Part shown: piece after piece, positions 1 through 6,994 of the stretch
Position numbering within the stretch: position 1 is the first letter of the stretch
How the letters are laid out: every line of letters begins with the position of its first letter
NCBI GenBank assembly: GCA_938015525.1
Contig: CALLPC010000007.1
Location: forward strand, 62,001 to 126,000
DNA: 64,000 bases
Origin: an uncultured Dehalococcoidia bacterium
GTDB taxonomy: Bacteria > Chloroflexota > Dehalococcoidia > Tepidiformales > Tepidiformaceae
Direction of reading: 5' to 3'
Made by a program: the position numbers and the translations under genes
The notes under the pieces: generated by a model
Databases searched by the model: none
What the model saw: only the letters and a program-made list of their open reading frames with translations
What the model was told of the DNA's origin: nothing

Positions 1-859
1 CCAGCTGGTAGCTGCCGGCAATAGTGGCGGGGGAAGAGGCCAAGAACTCGTACGAAAACCCGAAGGTCACACGGTCGCTCAGCCGCAGGAAGACTGGCTC
101 CCCGGTGCTGGCCCGCCCGGCGTCGTAGATACTGCCATCGGCAGCGGCGGCGTCGTAGGAAAACTCCCCGCGCTGGGTGTACTCCCATTCGCCCGGAACG
201 GCTTTTTCGAGACCGCGGCTGAAGCCGGCCCATGCGAGAGCGGCGAAACCAACGGCAACGGCGAGCAACAGCACGACGGTGTCCTGCCAGTTGCGATAGA
301 TGGTAGCCATGGGGTGTCCTCCTCCCCGTTGGTGATTGCGCCCGTCGGGACGGGGAGCCGTGGAGCGGGTCCCCGCGGCGCCCCCCAGGAGCCCGGCGAA
401 TGCAACGAACAGCACCAGACCTCCCCAAACGGGGTCCCGAAGGTGCCAGAGCAGCCGGCCGGCGCCGGGCACCCTGAACCAAAGCCGGCCGACGACCTCG
501 CCGCGCCCCGGCCGGTACGAATCGTCGAAATCGTTGTGGTCGCCTCGCAGCGTGTACCGGCCGCTATTCTCCTCGATGATGCGGTGGATGACGTAGCCGA
601 TGTCAGGGTGCCGGTAGGTCACGACGTCGCCGGGCCGATAATCGTCCGCCGGCCGTACGAGGGCGAGGTCGCCCCGTTTCATCCCGGGCTCCATCGAGTT
701 ACCGTTCACGATGACATAGGCGGTCTGTCCGCCCAGCTGTTGAGGAGCGAACAGGATCCATCCGGCGCCCGCCAGCAGGAACAGGAGCGCCGCAGCGGCG
801 GCATGGGGCAGCCGGCGGCAGGACCGGCGGGCAAAGGTCGCTGCAGCGCTCCCGCTCAT
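1..859 (-). CDS. Signal peptidase I (SipW/archaeal/ER type) fused in frame to a DUF5305-like membrane protein; truncated at the window edge
   Basis: Manual minus-strand translation from ATG at 859: MSGSAAATFARRSC...VNGNSMEPGMKRGDLALVRP...YRHPDIGYVIHRIIEE (Ser in NSMEP; His instead of Lys in the general-base region). It continues without a stop through 310 (MATIYRNWQDTVVLLLAVAVGFAALAWAGF...GEWEYTQRGEFSYDAAA) to the window start. Not in the ORF track because it runs off the edge. Confidence 0.75.
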   Translation of the reverse strand, partial: MSGSAAATFARRSCRRLPHAAAAALLFLLAGAGWILFAPQQLGGQTAYVIVNGNSMEPGMKRGDLALVRPADDYRPGDVVTYRHPDIGYVIHRIIEENSGRYTLRGDHNDFDDSYRPGRGEVVGRLWFRVPGAGRLLWHLRDPVWGGLVLFVAFAGLLGGAAGTRSTAPRPDGRNHQRGGGHPMATIYRNWQDTVVLLLAVAVGFAALAWAGFSRGLEKAVPGEWEYTQRGEFSYDAAAADGSIYDAGRASTGEPVFLRLSDRVTFGFSYEFLASSPATIAGSYQL

Positions 860-874
860 CGGTCCCTCCGTAGC

Positions 875-1246
875 CTACTGCGCCGCCACGACGCGCAGCC
901 CCAGGATGGACGAGACCGCGGCCGTCGAGGTGCAGGTGATGCTCGTGCCGGTACTGCATGGCGCCGTCCAGGTGACGCCGCCATCCGTGGAGACGCGAAC
1001 CGTGCCACCGCTCGGCACGGCGGGCGAAATGGTGAAGGTAATGGAACTGAGCTGCTGCGGGTTCACCGCATCGAGGTTGTAGTGGACGTTGGTGATGGTG
1101 TACCCGCTGACGGCAGCCGAGCCGTCGCCCGCCCGGCTCGCGGGAACCGTGTTGGCGGCAGCATACCCGTACACCGCCGCGCCGCTGACTGCCAGGAGGC
1201 CCGCCAGGAGGAGGCGGCGGAACGGAAGGGACAGGAGCCCGCGCAT
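875..1246 (-). CDS. Secreted SipW-dependent/TasA-like small protein, paralog 2
   Basis: MRGLLSLPFRRLLLAGLLAVSGAAVYGYAAANTVPASRAGDGSAAVSGYTITNVHYNLD...LRVVAAQ; N-terminal hydrophobic signal; strong similarity to the neighbouring ORF. Confidence 0.75.
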   Translation of the reverse strand: MRGLLSLPFRRLLLAGLLAVSGAAVYGYAAANTVPASRAGDGSAAVSGYTITNVHYNLDAVNPQQLSSITFTISPAVPSGGTVRVSTDGGVTWTAPCSTGTSITCTSTAAVSSILGLRVVAAQ

Positions 1247-1266
1247 CAGTGTCCTCCCTGCTGGTG

Positions 1267-1296
1267 GGCCGCCCGGGAAACCCGTCCCGGGCGGCC
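1267..1296 (-). other. Strong inverted repeat between the two tandem secreted paralogs (possible attenuator or mRNA stabiliser)
   Basis: ggccgcccggg(1267-1277)/cccgggcggcc(1286-1296): 11-bp perfect stem, 8-nt loop, no T-tract on the minus strand. Confidence 0.6.
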
Positions 1297-1349
1297 GTGC
1301 TGCGGTTCGCTCGGCGTGACCAGCGCCAGGCGCTCGGGGTCCTCGCGTG

Positions 1350-1730
1350 TTACTGGGCGGCGACGACCCGCAGGCTGGTGAACGCGGCGCCGATTGACTG
1401 CGGCGTCGAGAACGTGCACGTGATGGTCGACCCCGTGGAGCAGGCGTTCGACCAGGTCGTGCCGCCATCGAACGAGACGTGCGCCGTGCCGCCTGCCGGC
1501 AGCGCCGGCGAGATGTCGAAAGTGACCGAGTTCGCGGTCGCCGGGTTGGTCGGGTTCAGGTTGTAGTGGACGTTGGAAATCGTGTAGCCGGAGACGGTGT
1601 TGGTGCCATCGCCGGCGTTGGTGGCCGGCACGGTGTTCGTGGCGGCGAAACCAAGCGCCGAAACGGCGACGATGGAGAAGACCGCGATGGCGGCCAGCCG
1701 ACGCGGGCTCCTCAGGGAACGAAAGACCAT
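1350..1730 (-). CDS. Secreted SipW-dependent/TasA-like small protein, paralog 1
   Basis: MVFRSLRSPRRLAAIAVFSIVAVSALGFAATNTVPATNAGDGTNTVSGYTISNVHYNLNPTNPATANSVTF...LRVVAAQ; GGAGGAG Shine-Dalgarno upstream of ATG 1730. Confidence 0.75.
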   Translation of the reverse strand: MVFRSLRSPRRLAAIAVFSIVAVSALGFAATNTVPATNAGDGTNTVSGYTISNVHYNLNPTNPATANSVTFDISPALPAGGTAHVSFDGGTTWSNACSTGSTITCTFSTPQSIGAAFTSLRVVAAQ

Positions 1731-1736
1731 GGTGCA

Positions 1737-1802
1737 CTCCTCCAGGTTTGGTGACGGGAGCCAACGCCCCGTTCGAGGCTTTGGACCTCTCACTCGCTGG
1801 AG
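1737..1802 (-). promoter_or_regulatory. Structured 5' leader (candidate riboswitch or thermosensor) covering the SD of the first secreted paralog
   Basis: Minus-strand CTCCAG (1802-1797) pairs with CTGGAG (1745-1740), enclosing hairpin GAGG/CCTC (1789-1775) and hairpin ACGGGGC-GTTG-GC(T)CCCGT (1772-1754). The outer 3' strand overlaps GGAGGAG. Confidence 0.4.
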
Positions 1803-2001
1803 TCGGACAGCCGCCCCGGTCGCAACAGCGCCGCCGTGGCAATTATGGCTATTCGTCTTATGCGGTAAGGCTAAAGTGGTATTAAGTCGCGACGTCGGCT
1901 GTCGATATGAGCTCTGCGCACTGCCCCCGGGAAACCCCGGGGAAACGTGTGAAGACGGTGCCTCTTGCGGGACCGCTCCAGGCCGGCGCAGGATCTGGAG
2001 C

Positions 2002-2349
2002 GTGGATGCAGTGCTGTATCGCGAAATTGCACGCGCACTCGAAGCTGGGGAACCTGTCGCCCTCGCCACCGTGACCTGGACACGCGGCTCGACGCCCCGG
2101 AAGCCCGGCGCGAAGATGCTCATCCGCGCCGACGGAAGCTTTGCCGGCACCATCGGGGGCGGTTGTGGCGAGGCCGAGGTTTGGCAGGAAGCGATGGCGA
2201 CGCTCGAGGACGGTCGGCCGCGTACCGTGACGGTCGACCTCACGGAACCAACCGACGGCGAGGACAAGATCTGCGGCGGCGTAATGAACGTATTCGTTGA
2301 ACGGCTGGATGCGCAGGCTCGTGATGGTCGCGCGCTCCGGCCGACGTGA
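2002..2349 (+). CDS. XdhC/CoxI N-terminal domain protein
   Basis: REIARALEAGEPVALATVTWTRGSTPRKPGAKMLIRADGSFAGTIGGGCGEAEVWQEA; GTG start inferred at 2002. Confidence 0.75.
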   Translation: MDAVLYREIARALEAGEPVALATVTWTRGSTPRKPGAKMLIRADGSFAGTIGGGCGEAEVWQEAMATLEDGRPRTVTVDLTEPTDGEDKICGGVMNVFVERLDAQARDGRALRPT

Positions 2350-2400
2350 TAGCATCAGAGGAGCCGGCCCGGGCAGCCGGGCAGCAGGAAGAAGGTAGCC

Positions 2401-2697
2401 ATGTTCGGTTCGCTCGGAGCCCCGGAGCTCATCATCATCGCCCTCGTCATCATCCTCATCTTCGGTGTTGGCAAGATTTCCGGGCTTGGGCGGGAGCTCG
2501 GCACTTCAATCAAGGAGTTCCGCCGCGCGGTGAAGGACGAGGACGAGGCGGCCCGCCAGCAAGCGGCAGCGCCGCCGCCTCAGCACCAGCAAACGGTGCA
2601 GGCACCGCCCCCGCCGCCCGTCGCTGCCCAGCCGCCCGCTGCCGCGCCACCCCCGAACAGCGACCCGAACAAGCCGAATACGCCGAACGTCTTCTGA
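2401..2697 (+). CDS. tatA: Sec-independent (Tat) translocase TatA/E component
   Basis: MFGSLGAPELIIIALVIILIFGVGKISGLGRELGTSIKEFRRAVKDE: typical TatA N-terminal TM plus amphipathic helix. Confidence 0.9.
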   Translation: MFGSLGAPELIIIALVIILIFGVGKISGLGRELGTSIKEFRRAVKDEDEAARQQAAAPPPQHQQTVQAPPPPPVAAQPPAAAPPPNSDPNKPNTPNVF

Positions 2698-2715
2698 ACC
2701 GGCAGCGCGACCTCA

Positions 2716-2759
2716 TCAAATGCCCCGCCCCCGCTCATGAGCGGGGGCGGGGCATTTGA
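2716..2759. terminator. Bidirectional hairpin, perfect 44-bp palindrome
   Basis: tcaaatgccccgcccccgctcatgagcgggggcggggcatttga: 22-bp self-complementary arms between tatA (+) and the EamA gene (-). Confidence 0.85.
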
Positions 2760-2897
2760 CGGCAAACGCGGAATCGGCGTGCGGGGATGCGTTCTCCGTT
2801 CCGCGGCGCGACTCCGACCGCGAAGGTGCGCTCCAGTGAAATTCAGCGGATGAACCTGGCCGCCGGGTATCGTCGCGGGCCTGGCCCCGCTTCGCGG

Positions 2898-3935
2898 TCA
2901 CACGCTCTCGGCAGGAGCCGGGCCAAGAACACCCGGGGGACGGGTACGCTCCGTACGGACAGTGCGGAAGCTGACAGCGGCGATGATGACCGCTCCGCCG
3001 ATGACGGCATACCAGCCAGGCGTTTCCCCGAGCGCGACGTACACCCACACCGGATTGAGCACCGGCTCGAGCATACCGATGAGCGAGGCTTCGAGCGCAC
3101 CAACGGTCCGCATGGCATAACCGAACAGCAGGTAGGCGAACCCGATCTGCACGACGCCCAGGAAGATGAGTCCGCCGAGGTCGCGGAGCCCCGGGGCGAA
3201 AATGCTCAGCTCACCACGGGCGAGGTTGATGGGGATGAGGGCGTACACAAGGAGAGCATTGCCGAGGAGGATGGCCCGCGGCCGCGTCTCTGCCGTGCAG
3301 CCCGGCGCCCTGAGCAGAAGGAACATCGCCGCGAGCGTGACGCCCGAGGCCGCCGCGAGCAGGTTGCCGCCCAGCGCATTGCTGTCAAGCCGGCCGGCGA
3401 AAAAGAGCGTCATACCAGCAAAGGCCGCAGCGACGGTCGCAGCGTCCAGCCGGGTCACCCGTTCGCGGAGAAGGAGGGGACCCGCAAAGACCAGGTACAA
3501 CGGTGCCGTGTACTGGAGGAATATCGCGCTGGCGGCGGTGGTGAGCTTCGTCGCTGCGACAAACATTACGAGCGTGAGCGCATAGACAGCAGCGATGGCC
3601 CACGTAAGTCGGGGGAGCTTCCACGGGGCTGCCGGGCGGGGCCGCACGAGGACCGCGATGGTCAGCCCAGCGAAGAGCGACCGCCACATCGTGACCCCGA
3701 GCGCGTCGAGTGAGACCCACTTGATGAAGAGACCGCCCGTACTCCACAGCACGGCTGCTCCGAGGACGGCAAGCAGCCCCCGCTGGCGGGCGGTGAGCGC
3801 GGCGACGCGACCCCGGGCGGCGGCAACGTCCACACCGGGAAGTGTGCGGCCCGCCGGCGCACGTGGAAAGGCCGCATGGACGCGGCTCCCGCGAATGGCT
3901 ATGATCTCGATAGTGCAAGGGATGGGCAAGCTCAT
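2898..3935 (-). CDS. EamA/DMT-family transporter
   Basis: Hydrophobic protein with two EamA-like halves (GAAVLWSTGGLFIKWVSLDALGVTMWRSLFAG; LEPVLNPVWVYVALGETPGWYAVIGGAVII). True start may be internal. Confidence 0.85.
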   Translation of the reverse strand: MSLPIPCTIEIIAIRGSRVHAAFPRAPAGRTLPGVDVAAARGRVAALTARQRGLLAVLGAAVLWSTGGLFIKWVSLDALGVTMWRSLFAGLTIAVLVRPRPAAPWKLPRLTWAIAAVYALTLVMFVAATKLTTAASAIFLQYTAPLYLVFAGPLLLRERVTRLDAATVAAAFAGMTLFFAGRLDSNALGGNLLAAASGVTLAAMFLLLRAPGCTAETRPRAILLGNALLVYALIPINLARGELSIFAPGLRDLGGLIFLGVVQIGFAYLLFGYAMRTVGALEASLIGMLEPVLNPVWVYVALGETPGWYAVIGGAVIIAAVSFRTVRTERTRPPGVLGPAPAESV

Positions 3936-3967
3936 CCCGAGCCTGCCACCATCGAGGAGGTCGTCGA

Positions 3968-4354
3968 ATGTCCGCAGATTCCGGCGCGTCGGTCGCGCTC
4001 GTCAACATCACCGAACGTGCGGCAGAGAAGGCCCGCGCCCTGCTGGAAGCCCGCGAGCTCCCCAATGGGGCGCTGCGTGTCTTCGTTGCCGGCGGCGGCT
4101 GCTCTGGCTACCAGTATGGCATGGCGCTCGCCCGCTCCTCGGAGGAGGACGACATCGTCATCGAGCAATTTGGGGTCCGCATTCTCGTCGACCCGGAGAG
4201 CGCCCGCTACCTGGAAGGCGCGGAGATTGACTATGTCGACGACATCATGAAGAGCGGGTTCAGCATCTACAATCCGAACGCGGTAAAGAGCTGCGCCTGC
4301 GGCTCGAGCTTCCAGACGGCGGACGGCAGCGGACAACCCCGCGCCTGCTGCTAA
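3968..4354 (+). CDS. HesB/IscA/ErpA iron-sulfur cluster insertion protein
   Basis: NITERAAEKARALLEARELPNGALRVFVAGGGCSGYQYG...SCACGSSFQ: conserved Cys residues. Confidence 0.9.
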   Translation: MSADSGASVALVNITERAAEKARALLEARELPNGALRVFVAGGGCSGYQYGMALARSSEEDDIVIEQFGVRILVDPESARYLEGAEIDYVDDIMKSGFSIYNPNAVKSCACGSSFQTADGSGQPRACC

Positions 4355-4388
4355 GGCGCCGGGGCCGAGAGCCGACGGAGACTGCTAC

Positions 4389-4420
4389 AGGGAGGCGTTT
4401 GAACGCCTCCCTGTTTTTTT
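4389..4420 (+). terminator. Rho-independent terminator
   Basis: agggaggcgtt-tg-aacgcctccct followed by gttttttt. Confidence 0.9.
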
Positions 4421-4481
4421 CATTTACCCCCGATCTCCGTGGCCCCCTGGCGCACCTCGCCGGGGCCCGGCCGGATGCCGA

Positions 4482-5135
4482 TTACATGAGCCTGCGGAGC
4501 AGATTTGTTTTTGTCGTGAGGAAGACCATCGAAGCGCGCGTCGCAGCGCGCAGCCGCGCGAACTCTGCATCGGTGACTGCCATTTCATCAAACTTCTCCA
4601 GTTCGGCCAGCGAATCGAACTCGGCGACGATCGCGACCCCGCTGGTGTGTCCCGTCATCGCGCTCCACACGCTAGTCGTCGCGTCGATGCCGCGCTGCTT
4701 TTGGTAATCGAGCGCTTGCGAAACAGAAAGGACGAACTCACGGTGGTGGCCGGGCTGGACTTCCCCAGTGAGCACCCGCATGAACTTGCGCGGTGCCGTC
4801 GCCTCCTCCGAGGTCATCAGACCTTCGGAGTGGTAGGCGAGCCGGTGGATGGAGACCTCCACGTCGTCATAGACCATGTGGGTGCGGACGGCACGGCGCA
4901 CCTGGGCGAAGCGGGCATCCTCGGCGGCCATGTCGGTCCACCGCTCGAGGTCTTCGAGCGTGTTGAAATCGGCAGCGATGAGGACGCCGTTGTTGCGCCC
5001 CGTCATCGACCCCCAGACGGCCGTGCGGGCGCGGATGCCGCGCTCGAGCTGGTAGTCGGTCGCGATACGCATCGCGTCGAGGAACTCTCGCGTTTTGCCC
5101 TGGGCAACGATGCCCGAGAGAAGGCGTCGGTACAT
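4482..5135 (-). CDS. Hypothetical protein with two tandem dimeric alpha/beta-barrel (ABM-like) repeats
   Basis: Two similar halves: TREFLDAMRIATDYQLERGIRARTAVWGSMTGRNNGVLIAADFNTLEDLERW / HREFVLSVSQALDYQKQRGIDATTSVWSAMTGHTSGVAIVAEFDSLAELEKF. Confidence 0.7.
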   Translation of the reverse strand: MYRRLLSGIVAQGKTREFLDAMRIATDYQLERGIRARTAVWGSMTGRNNGVLIAADFNTLEDLERWTDMAAEDARFAQVRRAVRTHMVYDDVEVSIHRLAYHSEGLMTSEEATAPRKFMRVLTGEVQPGHHREFVLSVSQALDYQKQRGIDATTSVWSAMTGHTSGVAIVAEFDSLAELEKFDEMAVTDAEFARLRAATRASMVFLTTKTNLLRRLM

Positions 5136-5231
5136 GGCACGTCTCCGGGCGCCCCGGCTCGGGGGCCGGCACGCGCGGCAAGTCTACCAGAGGGACGGGC
5201 TTCGGTCGGCGGTACGGGTATAATCACCGCG

Positions 5232-5540
5232 ATGCCGCTGTACGTGGCCTACTTTACGTTCAAGCCAGGGACGAACGTCCTGCGGGGGCTCGAAGCGTTC
5301 GAACGGCGGAAAACGTTCCAGCACCCGCGGGGCGCCGAAGTCTTGGCCGAGCTCTGGGTGAATGCGCCCGAGGGGTTGCCGCAGGTCGTGCTCGCGTGGG
5401 AGGCTGCCGACGAAGGGCCCGGCGACTACTATGAAGCGGCTTGGGGCGACATTTTCGACATCACCATCGCGCCGGCGACGCGGCCAGTGATGGAGCTCCC
5501 GGCCGAGCTGCCGCCGTCGGTCCAGCAGCGGCTCCCGTAA
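5232..5540 (+). CDS. DUF3303-like hypothetical protein
   Basis: MPLYVAYFTFKPGTNVLRGLEAFERRKTFQHPRGAEVLAELWVN... Confidence 0.55.
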   Translation: MPLYVAYFTFKPGTNVLRGLEAFERRKTFQHPRGAEVLAELWVNAPEGLPQVVLAWEAADEGPGDYYEAAWGDIFDITIAPATRPVMELPAELPPSVQQRLP

Positions 5541-6069
5541 TCGATGGACACCGAGGAGCGGTCGCCCGGGCCGGCGGGCAAGCGGATGGTGATCGTTGGC
5601 CTGAGCAGGTCGGGAACTCGGAGCCCGGCCTGGAACCGGGGCAACTGCTCGGTTTGCCGCTCATCGTGCGGTGCGCGCCTCTTTTGTTTCAGAACTGGGG
5701 CCGGTTCCGCCTTGATGACCGCTGCCGCCTGCCGCGGGGACGCACAGGAGGAGCGATGCGCAGGTCGGCCCGGGGAATTGACTTAGCCACGTCTCCCTTT
5801 TCACGCGGCCCGTTGCTGATGCCTCGACCCGGCTCGACGCCGGCCGGCCGGTGGACAACGTAGCCCGTTCTGCCCCATCCGAAAGCCGCTGCCTGAGTCC
5901 GGAGCTGCCCGGAGCACGCGCAGCGGAAGGTCGTGCGCCGGCCTGCTCTGCGAGGCGAGCACCGCTTGCTATGCCCTACGTCGCTGCCCGGCAGACGAGG
6001 TTGCGCGAAATGTCACCGGTTCCGCGGGAACGTCCTGCCTGCAGCTTCGGCTGCGTCGCAGGGTCTAAC

Positions 6070-6098
6070 CCCCTCCCGGCACAAGCCCGCGGGAGGGG
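6070..6098 (-). terminator. Hairpin at the 3' end of the enoyl-CoA hydratase gene
   Basis: cccctcccg(6070-6078)/cgggagggg(6090-6098), just downstream of stop at 6103; no strong T-run. Confidence 0.45.
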
Positions 6099-6102
6099 TC
6101 GG

Positions 6103-6918
6103 CTAGCGGCCCTTGAAGACCGGCTCCCGCCGCTCCGCGAACGCTGCGAGGCCTTCACGGAAGTCTTCGCTCTGGAAGAGCGGCAGGAGCTGCAGGTAGA
6201 TATGGTCGACAGCAGCCTCGAACGTTTCTTCCATCCCGAGGCGCATCATGCGCTTGGTGGCCTGCACGCTGAGGGGCGCGTTGTTGGCGATTTTCTTCGC
6301 CCAGGCGCGGGCTTCGGTCATCAGCTCGTCGTGCGGCACCACTTTGTTCACGAGACCGAGCTCGAGCGAGCGCTGCGCATCGAGCACGTCGCCGAGGAAA
6401 GCAACCTCGGCGGCGCGGGCCCAGCCGATGAGCCGCGGGAGATACCAGCAGCCGCCGCTCTCGGGCAGGACGCCGCGCTTGGCGAATACAGCACCGAGTT
6501 TTGCGTGCTCGCTGGCGATGCGGATGTCGCAGCCGAGCGCGAGGTCCATTCCGTAGCCCGCAGCAGCCCCGTTGAGGGCGCAAATCATCGGTTTGTCCAT
6601 CCGGTTGATGACGATGGGCGGCGAGTTGTGGAGGTCGAACAGCTGATATCCGCCGCGGCCCGGCTGGATTGCGCCTTCGCTACCGCCGTTCGACATCTGG
6701 TCTTTGAGGTCGAGCCCGGCACAAAACCCGCGGCCGGCACCCGTGAGGATGACGCAGCGGACATCGCGGGTAATGTTCGCTTCCTGGAGCGTCTTCGAGA
6801 GCGCGCTGAGCATCGGCCCGCTGATGGCGTTGAGCCGGTCGGGTCGGTTTAGGGTAACGGTGAGGATGTAGTCGCTGTGCTCGACGAGCAGGTCCGGGGT
6901 CGGGGAAGGCGAAACCAA
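6103..6918 (-). CDS. Enoyl-CoA hydratase/isomerase family protein
   Basis: VTLNRPDRLNAISGPMLSAL...GAGRGFCAGLDLKDQ...NGAAAGYGMDLALGCDIRIASEHAKLGAVFAKRG; TTG start 6918 preceded by a GGAG SD. Confidence 0.9.
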   Translation of the reverse strand: MVSPSPTPDLLVEHSDYILTVTLNRPDRLNAISGPMLSALSKTLQEANITRDVRCVILTGAGRGFCAGLDLKDQMSNGGSEGAIQPGRGGYQLFDLHNSPPIVINRMDKPMICALNGAAAGYGMDLALGCDIRIASEHAKLGAVFAKRGVLPESGGCWYLPRLIGWARAAEVAFLGDVLDAQRSLELGLVNKVVPHDELMTEARAWAKKIANNAPLSVQATKRMMRLGMEETFEAAVDHIYLQLLPLFQSEDFREGLAAFAERREPVFKGR

Positions 6919-6994
6919 GAAAGAACTCCTGCAGGGGCGATGAGGTTGCTGCCGGAGTGTGGCACCCGGGGAAGCGGCCGGCAAGGGCCGGGGC

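Noticed and set aside
1737-1802. Firm call of a c-di-GMP-I riboswitch
   Set aside because: CAAAGCC is present, but the conserved AGCCGGGUUGCC receptor half and the usual 5' consensus are not clear; kept as an unassigned structured leader.
1597-2349. 250-aa ORF beginning inside the secreted paralog region
   Set aside because: Only the part from about 2002 matches XdhC; upstream residues are non-homologous and antisense to the leader and paralog.
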